DNA of 64,000 nt, from NCBI GenBank assembly GCA_016711205.1, contig JADJTM010000003.1:310001-374000 (forward strand). The letters run 5' to 3'. Under the pieces are notes generated by a model. That model saw only the letters and a list, made by a program, of their open reading frames with translations. It was not told where the DNA came from and did no database searches. This document shows positions 9,445-19,486 of the stretch, in pieces. The first letter of the stretch is position 1. Each line of letters starts with the position of its first letter. The translations under genes were made by a program, and so were the position numbers. The stretch is from Micropruina sp. Lineage in GTDB: Bacteria > Actinomycetota > Actinomycetes > Propionibacteriales > Propionibacteriaceae.

Positions 9445-10635
9445 TCAGCGAATACCGGACGACGCCCCGTACACCTCGGCGGTACCGGTGGCGAACACGT
9501 CGAACTCGTCCGCGGACAGGAACGCCGCCCGTCCACGCGGGAGTTGCAGGGTCGACTCGCCGTTGTCGAGCACGCAGGCGCCGTCGATGGCGAACAGGAT
9601 GCGTGCCGAGCCCCGTCCAGGCACCCGGACCGGGCCGGTGCCGTTGTCGACCAGCATGCGCCAGGCTTCGAACTCGCTGCACGGGGTTTGGTACTTGAGC
9701 ACGCCGGTGCGGGTACGCCGGGGGTGCAGCACCTCGGGCAGCCACGGGTTGAAGTCGACCACGGTCACGAGTTCGTGCACGTCGATGTGCTTGTTGGTGA
9801 GGCCGCCGCGGATCACGTTGTCGGAGTTCGCCATCACCTCGACACCCGTGCCGTGCAGATGGGCGTGCATCATGCCCGCCGGCACGAACAACCCCTCGCC
9901 CGGGTGCAGCACCAGCCGGTTCATCAGCAGCGCCGCCAGAATGCCGGGATCGGCCGGGAACACCGCGTCCAGTTCGAGTGCGGTGCGCGCGAACTCGCCG
10001 ACCGCGCCGTCGTCGTAGCGGTGGTGCATGGCGGCCGCGACGGTTTCGTCGACCAGGTGCCGGCGGGTGTCGTCCAGGCTGAGCACGTCGAGAAAGACCT
10101 CGGCCATCGCCGCGGAACCCTTGCGCTCGGTCAACGGGCCGATCACGGATTCCAGTTGCGCCGCGACGCCGAGCGCCGTGAACAGCTCGACGGTCTCGCG
10201 CGGATCACGGAACCCGGCCAGGCTGTGGAACTCGTCCAGGGCGATCAGGATCTCGGGCTTGGGCCAACTGTCTTTGTAGGTGCGCTCGGGGGCGTCCAGC
10301 GGTGTGCCGGCGCGCGACTCGCGCGCGAACCCCTCGATCGCCTGCTCGCGGGACGGGTGGGCCTGAATCGACAGGGCGTGCCGCGCCGACAGCAGCTTGA
10401 TCAGAAACGGCAACTGCTCGCCGAACGCGGCGCGGCTGCGTGCGCCCAGCACGGAAGGCGCGGCCCCGATGTAGCCGACCAGGGTGCCCGAATCCACCAT
10501 CGAAGGGGACGAACTGTGCGCTCCGAGCCAGTACTCGGCCACCGGACGGCCGTCGGCCGGACGCCCCAGAATGCCGGGAATGGCGTGGTGTGTGCCCCAG
10601 TCGTACCGCTGCACGGTACCGCTGAGTGGCTGCAT
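9445..10635 (-). CDS. manA: mannose-6-phosphate isomerase, class I
   Basis: 396 residues. It interconverts fructose-6-P and mannose-6-P, feeding GDP-mannose and glycan synthesis. Type I PMI features are visible: YDWGTHHAIPG near the N-terminus, LPFLIKLLSARHALSIQAHPS around 105-125 (Gln and His as zinc ligands), and EGLFVPAGMMHAHLHGTGVEVMANSDNVIRGGLTNKHID near 265-305. The ATG at 10635 is preferred over upstream in-frame codons because AAGGA lies eight bases before it and the protein then begins in the conserved domain. Confidence 0.93.
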   Translation of the reverse strand: MQPLSGTVQRYDWGTHHAIPGILGRPADGRPVAEYWLGAHSSSPSMVDSGTLVGYIGAAPSVLGARSRAAFGEQLPFLIKLLSARHALSIQAHPSREQAIEGFARESRAGTPLDAPERTYKDSWPKPEILIALDEFHSLAGFRDPRETVELFTALGVAAQLESVIGPLTERKGSAAMAEVFLDVLSLDDTRRHLVDETVAAAMHHRYDDGAVGEFARTALELDAVFPADPGILAALLMNRLVLHPGEGLFVPAGMMHAHLHGTGVEVMANSDNVIRGGLTNKHIDVHELVTVVDFNPWLPEVLHPRRTRTGVLKYQTPCSEFEAWRMLVDNGTGPVRVPGRGSARILFAIDGACVLDNGESTLQLPRGRAAFLSADEFDVFATGTAEVYGASSGIR

Positions 10636-10777
10636 CGTCCGTCCTTCGAGGAGGCGCACGGCGCCCCGGTGCGACGTCGCAGCGTTCACTCTAGCCCCCT
10701 CGCTCGCCGGAGGGGCGACCCGATCAGACCCCGGAGCGGACGAATGACAACGCTGTGATTTCAACTAGGATGGGCTC

Positions 10778-11062
10778 ATGTCCGATCCCGCGGCACGTCC
10801 GGTACCCGCGCTCAGCGAGCGCGATGCAGCCCTGCTCGAGTTCGAGAAGCAGTGGTGGGCGTTCGCCGGCACCAAAGAGACCGAGATCCGTGAACGGTTC
10901 GGGCTGTCCGCGCCCCGGTACTACCAGATGCTCAACGACCTGATCGACAGTCCTGAGGCCCTCGCCCACGATCCGCTGCTGGTCAAGCGCCTGCGCCGCC
11001 AGCGCGCCACTCGTCAGCGTGAGCGTTCCGCCAAGCGACTGGGCTTCTCGATCAGGGTCTGA
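10778..11062 (+). CDS. DUF3263 protein
   Basis: 94 residues. The stretch LSERDAALLEFEKQWWAFAGTKETEIRERFGLSAPRYYQMLNDLIDSPEALAHDPLLVKRLRRQR is the DUF3263 domain, found almost only in actinobacteria. It looks like a small helix-turn-helix (IRERFGLSAPRYYQMLN) with a basic C-terminal tail, so DNA or RNA binding is plausible but not shown. The 3' end overlaps the convergent gene by 49 bp. Confidence 0.85.
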   Translation: MSDPAARPVPALSERDAALLEFEKQWWAFAGTKETEIRERFGLSAPRYYQMLNDLIDSPEALAHDPLLVKRLRRQRATRQRERSAKRLGFSIRV

Positions 11063-11520
11063 AGCCCTCCCGCCAACCGTCGCACGCCCGCATTCGTCAC
11101 CGGCGCCTCGTGGTACCCGCCGCGCACCAGGCCCGCCGTCCGCTCGAAGAGATTCCTGGACGCCGGGTCGCCGGTGCGCAGCCACGACCACCCGGCGGCC
11201 AGCGCGTACAGCGGCAGAAACGGTAGCCCACCGCACCAGAAGTACTGCCAGGCGTGGGCGCTCTCGTGCCGCAGCACGTCAGGGTGGTGGCGGCTCACCG
11301 CGCCGATGGTGTGCCGGGTGATGATCACGTTGCCCACCGCGAAGGCGCCGGCAGGGGGGAACCGCAGCCGGAAGCCTTCGGCGAGGCTCAACCCGTAGGG
11401 TCCGCTGCTGAACCGAGCGCCGCCGAGCCTGGCGATGGCCAGGCCCAGCGGCGAGGACAGGTTCAACAGGTTGCCCAACCGGCGGATGCGGTGAGCGCGG
11501 CTCAGGGTCGGCGACTCCAT
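11014..11520 (-). CDS. uncharacterised protein with HExxH-like motif
   Basis: 168 residues from the ATG at 11520. The middle reads VLRHESAHAWQYFWCGGLPFLPLYALAAGWSW: a HESAH zinc-peptidase-like motif followed by a hydrophobic stretch that may enter the membrane. Similar actinobacterial proteins pair a HExxH with an Arg/Gln-Tyr and a membrane segment. Protease activity is only inferred from the motif. The gene is convergent with and overlaps DUF3263, and its start is 95 bp from the first CIRCE element of groEL on the opposite strand. Confidence 0.65.
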   Translation of the reverse strand: MESPTLSRAHRIRRLGNLLNLSSPLGLAIARLGGARFSSGPYGLSLAEGFRLRFPPAGAFAVGNVIITRHTIGAVSRHHPDVLRHESAHAWQYFWCGGLPFLPLYALAAGWSWLRTGDPASRNLFERTAGLVRGGYHEAPVTNAGVRRLAGGLQTLIEKPSRLAERSR

Positions 11521-11614
11521 GGCGCAAGTGTGACCCGACTGACCAGCCACCGCCACCCTGCGCGAAAACCATGGCGGGCACCCGGTCGGCGTGGGCGATC
11601 CGGGGCCCGATTCG

Positions 11615-11641
11615 TTTGCACTCGCCAGGGTCGAGTGCTAA
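11615..11641 (+). promoter_or_regulatory. CIRCE element 1 (HrcA operator)
   Basis: TTTGCACTC-N9-GAGTGCTAA, one mismatch from the CIRCE consensus TTAGCACTC-N9-GAGTGCTAA. Confidence 0.9.
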
Positions 11642-11649
11642 ACATGGAG

Positions 11650-11676
11650 TTAGCACTCTCACCATGAGAGTGCTAT
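11650..11676 (+). promoter_or_regulatory. CIRCE element 2 (HrcA operator)
   Basis: TTAGCACTC-N9-GAGTGCTAT, one mismatch from consensus, 8 bp after element 1 and 112 bp before the groEL ATG. HrcA repression of groEL with heat induction is expected. Confidence 0.93.
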
Positions 11677-11788
11677 CCGGTCAGACCGGTGAGGCCTCTC
11701 GGCCGTCCGTCGCGGGCATCGACTCTGACCACCTGACCTGACTACCCGTGGGCCCCGTCCCACCGATGCAGAAGGATTGCCTGTACCG

Positions 11789-13414
<1,626 letters not shown>

Positions 13415-13434
13415 GTTCCCACCCGCAACGCTCC

Positions 13435-13470
13435 ACGAGGGGTCGGACGCTTCGGCGTCCGGCCCCTCGT
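13435..13470 (+). terminator. terminator of groEL
   Basis: A 16-bp stem (ACGAGGGGTCGGACGC with one G-U pair) closes a TTCG tetraloop, 20 bp after the stop. Confidence 0.85.
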
Positions 13471-13494
13471 GCCGTCCGCCATGCTGGCGCTCGC

Positions 13495-13540
13495 CTAACT
13501 ACTTGCCGCTCGCGAAGCTTCACGAGCGGCAAAGAGTTAG
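13495..13540. repeat. second long hairpin between groEL and the MFS gene
   Basis: A 6-bp outer stem (CTAACT/AGTTAG), a 2-nt internal loop on each side, then a 10-bp stem (TTGCCGCTCG/CGAGCGGCAA) around a GAAGCTTC palindrome. It stands 25 bp after the groEL terminator and 67 bp before the MFS start. It could be a second terminator or a regulatory structure. Confidence 0.6.
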
Positions 13541-13607
13541 CCGAGCGGGCAGGGAATACCTGGCCGGTGATCGGGGCTGGTAGAGGGGTGACTGCAAGGA
13601 TGACCAA

Positions 13608-15152
13608 GTGAACGCGGACGGGGCAACGGCCGGCACCGGTGGCGACCAGACCGACGGGGCAGCGGCCGGCAGCGGCGATGATCAGAGCGCCGGTGCCGAG
13701 ATCCAGGGCCGCGTCGGCTTCCGCGGCGCCCGGGGCAAGGTGCTGATGGCGTTGATGCTGACCACCGGCCTGATCGCGATCGACGCCACGATTCTGGCCA
13801 CCGCGGTGCCGTCGGTGGTCAAAGAACTGGGGCAGTTCGACCAGTTTCCTTGGCTGTTCTCGGTGTACCTGCTCGCCCAGGCCGTCTCGGTGCCGATCTA
13901 CAGCAAGCTGGCCGACATGATCGGACGCAAACCGATCATCCTGCTCGGCGTCGGGCTCTTCCTGTTGGGGTCGGTGCTGGCCGGGCTGGCCTGGAACATG
14001 ACGTCGCTGATCGTCTTCCGGGTGGTGCAGGGCCTGGGGGCCGGTGCGGCCGCACCGATGGCCATGACCATCGTCGGCGACATCTACAGCGTCGCCGAAC
14101 GGGCCCTGGTTCAGGGCTACATCGCCAGCGTCTGGGCGGTCGCCTCGGTGGTTGGTCCCGGTCTGGGCGGTCTGTTCAGCCAGTTCACCTCGTGGCGCTG
14201 GATCTTTCTGGTCAACATCCCTCTGTGTCTGCTGGCCGGCTGGGCGCTGCTGCGCTTCTACCACGAGCGCGTGGAACGTAAGCGTCACACCATCGACTAC
14301 CTGGGTGCGACGCTGCTGACCCTGGGCCTGACCGCCGTCATTCTCGCCCTGCTGGAGGGCGGCAACGCGTGGTCGTGGACCTCGTGGCAGAGCCTGTCCA
14401 GCCTCGGTGTCGGCTTCGCCGCGCTGGCATCCTTCGTTCAGGCCGAGCGCCGGGTGCCCGAACCGGTGCTCGATCTCGGCATCCTGCGGCGCCCACTGAT
14501 CGCCACCACGACTCTGATTTCGTTGGGCGTCGGGGCACTGCTGATCGGTGTGACCAGCTTCGTGCCCATGTACCTGCAGAATGCGCTCGGCGTGGTACCC
14601 CTGGTCTCGGGCGTGGCTGTCGCGGCGCTGACACTGGGCTGGCCGTTGGCGGCCTGGCGGGCGGGACGCATGTACCTGAGGTTCGGGTATCGCACCACGG
14701 TGCTGATCGGGTGCGTCGTCGCGCTCGCCGGCAGTCTCGGCCTGGCCTTGAGCGGCCCCTACCCGAACCCATGGACGGTCGGTGGCGTCTCGTTCGTCCT
14801 CGGCTTCGGCCTGGGCTGGACGGCCGCCCCGTGCCTGATCGCCGCGCAGGCCTCGGTGAACTGGGACGAGCGCGGCGTGGTCACCGGCATCAACGTGTTC
14901 GCCCGCTCGGCCGGTAGCGCCATCGGCGTCGCGGTCTTCGGCGCGATCGCCACCAACGTGATCGCCTCCGGCAAGGGCGAACACGACTACGCCACCATCG
15001 TCCGCGCCTCAACGTGGGTGTTCGTCGCCGTCGCCGTCACGGCCGTCGCCATGTTGCTGGCGAGCCTGCGGCTACCGCGGGGCGGGGTGCACTCCGCCGC
15101 CTATCGACCGGCCGAGGCGGGGTCGACCCCCGGCTCAGCCACCGCTGGCTGA
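13608..15152 (+). CDS. MFS transporter, DHA2 (14-helix drug exporter) type
   Basis: 514 residues from a GTG. After a 40-residue Gly/Ala/Asp-rich hydrophilic tail come about 14 hydrophobic helices. Marks of the drug:H+ antiporter-2 family are LTTGLIAIDATILATAVPSVVKELG (helix 1, motif D1), KLADMIGRKPIILLGVGLFLLGS (motif A), VFRVVQGLGAGAAAPMAMTIVGDI (motif B) and VVGPGLGGLFSQFTSWRWIFLVNIP (motif C). It probably exports hydrophobic compounds from the cytoplasm; the substrate is unknown. No local regulator gene adjoins. Confidence 0.9.
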   Translation: MNADGATAGTGGDQTDGAAAGSGDDQSAGAEIQGRVGFRGARGKVLMALMLTTGLIAIDATILATAVPSVVKELGQFDQFPWLFSVYLLAQAVSVPIYSKLADMIGRKPIILLGVGLFLLGSVLAGLAWNMTSLIVFRVVQGLGAGAAAPMAMTIVGDIYSVAERALVQGYIASVWAVASVVGPGLGGLFSQFTSWRWIFLVNIPLCLLAGWALLRFYHERVERKRHTIDYLGATLLTLGLTAVILALLEGGNAWSWTSWQSLSSLGVGFAALASFVQAERRVPEPVLDLGILRRPLIATTTLISLGVGALLIGVTSFVPMYLQNALGVVPLVSGVAVAALTLGWPLAAWRAGRMYLRFGYRTTVLIGCVVALAGSLGLALSGPYPNPWTVGGVSFVLGFGLGWTAAPCLIAAQASVNWDERGVVTGINVFARSAGSAIGVAVFGAIATNVIASGKGEHDYATIVRASTWVFVAVAVTAVAMLLASLRLPRGGVHSAAYRPAEAGSTPGSATAG

Positions 15153-15285
15153 GTTGCCCACCGCGGGCCGAGCGCCTCGAAACAGCGGATCTCGACGAGC
15201 TCGAGCAGCGGGCCGCCCGATCGGCGCATCGTGCGGTCCGCGTGTCTCACGCTCGGCGACAAGGGCAATCGCCCATGATGGGGGA

Positions 15286-15993
15286 ATGAGCGGGCTGCTC
15301 GAAGTGATCGTGTTGCACGCGGCCGATGCCGAACGTGCCGAAGCAGGTGGCGCCGACCGGGTCGAGCTGTGCGGAACCCTCGAGGACGGCGGCATGTCGC
15401 CCGAGCCCGCGCTGGTCGAGAAGGTGCGTGCCGCCACGTCCGTGCAACTGCGGGTGATGGTGCGGCTTCGGCCCGGTTTCGGCACCGACGGCGGTGAGGC
15501 CGTCCGGCTGCGTGGGCTGATCGCGAGCTACCTCGAAGCGGGCGCGGACGGCCTGGTGCTCGGCTTTCTCAACGGGCTGGGTGAGGTCGACCCGCAGGTC
15601 GTCACCGAGCTGACCGGCGACGGCGACTGGCCCTGGACGTTCCACCGCGCGATCGACTCGTGCCTCGACCCCGACCGGGCCTGGGCGATGCTGCACCGGC
15701 TGCCGCGACTCGATCAGGTGCTCACGGCCGGCTCGGCACGCGGTCTCGAGTACGGCCTGGACGACGTGCTCGCCCGAGCCAAGGCCGACCCGTGGCAGGC
15801 CGGAGTGATCATGGCGGGTGGGGGACTGCACCCCGATCACGTGCCCTGGCTGACCCGCGCCGGCGTGCGCGCCTTTCACATCGGCGCGCCGGCCCGCCCG
15901 CAGCGGTCGTACAAGGCCTACGTCGACCCCGAACTGGTCGGTGCCTGGCGCCGGCTGATCGACACCGAGGTCAGGCACGCCCAGGGCGGCTGA
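15286..15993 (+). CDS. cutC: CutC-family protein
   Basis: 235 residues with the CutC TIM barrel: LLEVIVLHAADAERAEAGGADRVELCGTLEDGGMSPEP at the start, VMVRLRPGF, then WTFHRAIDSCLDP and QVLTAGSARGLEYGLD. CutC is linked to copper homeostasis in some bacteria, but its biochemical role is unsettled. The ATG at 15286 (GGGGGA upstream) gives the family's usual N-terminus; the longer upstream frame is not conserved-looking. Confidence 0.9.
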   Translation: MSGLLEVIVLHAADAERAEAGGADRVELCGTLEDGGMSPEPALVEKVRAATSVQLRVMVRLRPGFGTDGGEAVRLRGLIASYLEAGADGLVLGFLNGLGEVDPQVVTELTGDGDWPWTFHRAIDSCLDPDRAWAMLHRLPRLDQVLTAGSARGLEYGLDDVLARAKADPWQAGVIMAGGGLHPDHVPWLTRAGVRAFHIGAPARPQRSYKAYVDPELVGAWRRLIDTEVRHAQGG

Positions 15994-16079
15994 GCTGGGT
16001 CTCGGCCGCTCGACGGGTCTCGACAAGCTGTGAGACCAGCGGAACGAGGCACGAGAGGCGCCGCCGCTGATCGCGAGTC

Positions 16080-16214
16080 GTCATCCCGGCGTTCGCCGGG
16101 GTGACGGGGAGCAGCCGCGATGCCGGGTGACGGGAGGCAGCCGGCGCAGCCAACAGGACTGGCAGGGAGATCCCGGCATTCGCCGGGATGACGGGAGACA
16201 GCCGGGATGCCGAG
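16080..16214. repeat. palindromic intergenic repeats (REP/BIME-like)
   Basis: Copies of a short palindrome occur at 16080-16105 (ATCCCGGCGTTCGCCGGG core) and 16169-16193 (ATCCCGGCATTCGCCGGGAT core). Partial relatives at 16118-16140 and 16194-16214 share GACGGGAG(A/G)CAGCCG and ATGCCG. The 253-bp gap between cutC and the phosphorylase remnant holds only this material. Confidence 0.7.
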
Positions 16215-16246
16215 GGGCTGCCCGATGACGAGGCGCTAGACCAGCG

Positions 16247-16576
16247 TCACTGCGGCGGGCAGTTCTCGAGCCACAGCCGGCCGTACGGCTCCATCATCAC
16301 TTGGTCGTAGCGTTCACCGCTGATCAGATCGTGGCCCGACACCCCGGGCAGGTCCACCCGCTCGGTGGTCAGGTTGGTCAGGCACAGCAGACCCTGGCCG
16401 CTGCCTCGCCGCACGACGAACACCTGCGGTGCCAGGCGTTCCACCCGTTGCGCTGCGAAGGGCGAGAACTCCGCACGGGTGGCGCGCAACTCCAGCAGCC
16501 GCAGCAAACCTCGAAGAATCGGCCCCCGACGCGGGCTCGACGCCACCTCCGCGTCGAGCACTTCCGCGTTCAGCTC
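16247..16576 (-). pseudogene. C-terminal remnant of a GH13_18 sugar phosphorylase (sucrose/glucosylglycerate phosphorylase type)
   Basis: About 108 residues remain, beginning near LNAEVLDAEV and ending in YGRLWLENCPPQ. The pattern LLRLLELRAT...FSPFAAQRVERL, FVVRRGSGQGLLCLTNLTTERVDL, DLISGE and PYGRLWL matches the C-terminal domain of YcjM-like GH13 phosphorylases as I recall it. The catalytic (beta/alpha)8 barrel is absent. Coding likeness stops abruptly at about 16576, where the opposite-strand ROK remnant begins, so the gene was cut by a deletion. It cannot be active. Confidence 0.72.
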
Positions 16577-16583
16577 GGCGCGC

Positions 16584-17237
16584 CACCTGCACAGCCTGCT
16601 GCCGGTGCCGGTCGTGGTGTCCAATGACGCCGACGCCGAGGCGCTCGGTGAGCATGCGGTCAGCTTTCCCACCTCGACCGCGCTGTGTCTGGTCAAGGTG
16701 TCCACCGGCATCGGCGTCGGCCTGGTCATCGACGGCCGGATCTACCACGGGGTGGACGGGGGGTCGGGCGACATCGGGCACATCCGGGTCGCCGATCCGC
16801 GGGCTCAGGAGACGCTGTGCCAGTGTGGCGCGCACGGGTGCCTGGCCACGATCGCCAGCGGACGCGCGGTGGCCCGCGATCTGCGCGCGCTGGGAATCGC
16901 GGCCGAGTCGGGCCGGGACGTCGAGCGGCTGCTGCAGCAGGGCGATCCCCGGGCCGCCGCGCTGACCCAACAGGCCGGACGGGCCCTGGGTGAAGTGCTG
17001 GCCAGCGTGGTGTGCCTGTTCAACCCCGGTGTGATGGTGATCGGCGGGGCGCTGTCGTCCGGACCTCTGATCGCGGGCATCCGAGAGTCCCTGTACCGAC
17101 TCTCGCTGCCGCGGGCCACCCGGCACCTGACCATGGAACTGGGAACCATCGACGACGGCGCCGCCCTGATCGGCCTGGTGCAGCAGGTGGTGGATCAGGA
17201 GTTCGCACCGGGGCGGATCAACGAGCCGCTGGGCTGA
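16584..17237 (+). pseudogene. C-terminal remnant of a ROK-family repressor or sugar kinase
   Basis: Recognisable ROK sequence starts at about HLHSLLPVPVVVSNDADAEALGE and continues through STGIGVGLVIDGRIYHG, GSGDIGHIRV, the zinc motif CQCGAHGCLATIASG and VCLFNPGVMVIGGAL to the stop. The N-terminal half is missing: the helix-turn-helix, if it was a NagC/XylR-type regulator, and the ATP-binding lobe. The usual Glu after GCL in the zinc motif is replaced by Ala. Its broken end abuts the broken end of the phosphorylase remnant on the other strand. The simplest origin is a divergent regulator/enzyme pair that lost its middle. Confidence 0.78.
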
Positions 17238-17384
17238 CCGGCCGCCGGCATCGCCTGCGCTAGGCACCCGGGCTTTCGCTGCGCCCGGAGCGGGCGTCCT
17301 ACCGGCGATCGCACCGGCGATCGCCGGGTTCTGGTGGTTATCGCCGGCCTGAGACCGGGTGGGCCCCCCGGTAATTAGCTACCG

Positions 17385-17492
17385 CCACCTTATGGTTGGT
17401 ATCAACACCCCCGGGGGGTATTCATATCAACCACAAAGTGGGGGCTGCCTTCCCGGCTATCAGCCGGCCCAGCCATATCAACAACAAAGTGG
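17385..17492. repeat. three copies of an 18-bp motif, one inverted
   Basis: ATATCAACCACAAAGTGG at 17424-17441 and ATATCAACAACAAAGTGG at 17475-17492 are direct copies 51 bp apart. An inverted, diverged copy lies at 17385-17402. A CCCCC/GGGGG palindrome (17405-17419) sits between the inverted pair. The cluster fills the 261-bp gap between the ROK remnant and the lipoprotein gene, ending 7 bp from the lipoprotein stop. Confidence 0.7.
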
Positions 17493-17498
17493 CGAGTG

Positions 17499-18476
17499 CT
17501 AACTGACGCTGTCCTTGAGGGTCTGCTCCATGGCCCGGTAGATGGCGATGGCGGCGTCCTTGTCCGGCTTCCCTATCTGGATGTATGCGGCGTGCCCGTC
17601 GTCCACCTGCACCACCAACGTGTCGGAGTACTCGAGCCAGGCGGCTTGCGCGCCGAGCCCGGACACGGGTTGGGTATCCTCCTCGTCCTGGTCTATCGCC
17701 TTCTCCGACAGCCGGAATGTGGCCAGGGCGGAGTCCGTCTCGTTGCTCCACAGGCAGTGCGTCACGACGGGGTTGCTGTATCCACGTTGGATCTTCGGCG
17801 CGGAACCCAACGCATCCGTGGCCGCCCCCAGGCCGGGGGCGCAGATGCCACCGCCGGCAGTGAGGCTCGGCGGCGGCCCGTTCTGGACGTTCGCCACTGC
17901 GGTCTTCAGGAACTTCAGCAGCGTGTCCTCGTAGCCCTTCGCCGCCCCGACAAAGGGCACTGACGCGTACACCCCGACTTCGCCGATCCGCGAGATGCCG
18001 GATCGTCCGGCATAGAAGGTGAACCCTTCGTCTCCGACACCGACCGACTCGGGCCCGACAGCTTCGCGTCGTGCCGCCTTGAACTGCTTGGTGTCGAACG
18101 GCAGCAGGGTGGTGCCGATCCGCCAGAGATCGATGGTGCACCACTGCAACGCGGGCTGATTCTCGCTGGCTCCGGTGAAGTACAAGGAGCTCATCGAGGG
18201 CGACTTGAGCTTCTCCGCCTTGAGCAGCGCCGCGAACTCGGGCAGAGCGCAGATCGAGTCCTTCCACTCGGTCTGCGGTTCCCCCGCGTTCGCTGCCGGG
18301 CTGCTGGACGATGCCGATGCGGGCGCGGTGGCCGGCACCGTCCCTGCTCCCGCCACCGCTCCGGTGGTTGCGCTGGAGCATGCCGTGAGCAGCAGCAGCG
18401 CGGCGCCGCCGAGCGCCACACCTGCCCGGATTGTGCGGAGCGTCCCACGTCCCGTACTCGCCAACCGATCCTTCAT
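17499..18476 (-). CDS. secreted lipoprotein of unknown function
   Basis: 325 residues. An N-terminal signal (basic MKDRLASTGRGTLR, then a hydrophobic run) ends in the lipobox LLTAC, so the mature protein should be lipid-anchored outside the membrane. A Ser/Ala/Thr/Pro linker of about 25 residues follows. The folded part has four cysteines that could pair (CALPEF, WCTIDLW, GICAPG, HCLWS). I do not recognise the domain. A good ribosome site (GGGAGGA) precedes the ATG. Confidence 0.8.
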   Translation of the reverse strand: MKDRLASTGRGTLRTIRAGVALGGAALLLLTACSSATTGAVAGAGTVPATAPASASSSSPAANAGEPQTEWKDSICALPEFAALLKAEKLKSPSMSSLYFTGASENQPALQWCTIDLWRIGTTLLPFDTKQFKAARREAVGPESVGVGDEGFTFYAGRSGISRIGEVGVYASVPFVGAAKGYEDTLLKFLKTAVANVQNGPPPSLTAGGGICAPGLGAATDALGSAPKIQRGYSNPVVTHCLWSNETDSALATFRLSEKAIDQDEEDTQPVSGLGAQAAWLEYSDTLVVQVDDGHAAYIQIGKPDKDAAIAIYRAMEQTLKDSVS

Positions 18477-18622
18477 CAGATCCTCCCGTTGTCTGTTGCC
18501 CCCGATCGGGCTGTGACGAAGCCTGTCGGCCTGGCGCTAAAGCGGAGTTAACTGGCATGCTCGTCGCCGGTACCCGCTCCCAGGCAGGACCCCTGATCGA
18601 CTCGAAGAAGAGGTGTTCGGCC

Positions 18623-19486
18623 ATGACCCAGCAACCCGCCGCCGACGTCCTGGTGACCACCGATTCGGACGCTTTCGTGCGGGCGCTGAAACCGGGCGAC
18701 ATCCTGCTGTTCGACACGCTGATCTGGGTGTCCAACCTGATCCAGTTCGCCGACAACGCCCCCGCGAACCATTGCGCCGTGGTGCTCACCGGCGATCGCC
18801 TGGTCGATGCCGGTCGAAGCACGAAGAACCACCCCAGGCCGACGACCGTGTGGACCTTCGACCTGCGCGACTACCTCGCGCACAGCCCGCGGACCCGTGC
18901 CGTCCAGGCCATGCGGATGACTGGTCTCGACCCTTCGGTAGGCGCCGCTCTCGACCAGGCGCTGCTGACCTTCACCAAGGCCACCTACACGTTCGCCGAG
19001 ATGGACCTGTTCTGGTTGGCCCCGGCCGCGATGCGGCGCAGCTACGAGCAGAATCTCAAAGACGGCGGCGAGTCCAGACCGGGAATGACCGATGACGCCC
19101 TGAGGATTTTGCACTCGGCGCTCATGCTGGCGTGCAAGCTCACCGGGGGCAGGGTGGGCAAGGACCAGTACGGACTCACCTGCTCCGAGTTCGTGTACCT
19201 GCTGCTGAACCTCAGCGGTGTGGCTCCCGAGATTACGAGCCCGCTGCTCGCGCCTCTGGCCCAGCTCTCCGACGGCTCGCCGTGGCCAGCCGACGAGCTC
19301 GCAGCGGAACAACGGCTGCTGGACGAACGCCGTGCGCACAATGCGGCGCTCGATTCTGGGTTGGCCGCTCGATCACTCGACGTGAGTGGCGTTCAGGCCG
19401 ATCGGGTGACTCCGGGCGACTTCTACCGCTCTCCCTCGCTTCGCCCTGCGGCCATGCTGGTCATGCCGGGGCCACCGGCCTCCTGA
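18623..19486 (+). CDS. YiiX/C92-like cysteine peptidase or amidase
   Basis: 287 residues. The segment ALKPGDILLFDT...NHCAVVLTGDRLVDAG (residues 21-64, His50) and the later GLTCSEFVYLLL (Cys187) are the circularly permuted papain-like pattern of the NlpC/P60 superfamily, YaeF/YiiX (C92) branch: histidine early, cysteine late. Such enzymes are thought to cleave acyl or amide bonds in lipids or peptides. No signal peptide is seen. The ATG at 18623 with GAAGAAGAGG upstream is the likely start. The 3' end overlaps the convergent SARP-like gene by 26 bp. Confidence 0.75.
   Translation: MTQQPAADVLVTTDSDAFVRALKPGDILLFDTLIWVSNLIQFADNAPANHCAVVLTGDRLVDAGRSTKNHPRPTTVWTFDLRDYLAHSPRTRAVQAMRMTGLDPSVGAALDQALLTFTKATYTFAEMDLFWLAPAAMRRSYEQNLKDGGESRPGMTDDALRILHSALMLACKLTGGRVGKDQYGLTCSEFVYLLLNLSGVAPEITSPLLAPLAQLSDGSPWPADELAAEQRLLDERRAHNAALDSGLAARSLDVSGVQADRVTPGDFYRSPSLRPAAMLVMPGPPAS

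Noticed and set aside
9271..10758. Long plus-strand frame of 495 codons opposite manA
   Set aside because: Antisense shadow of manA and tRNA-Thr with Arg/His/Gln-rich, low-information sequence.
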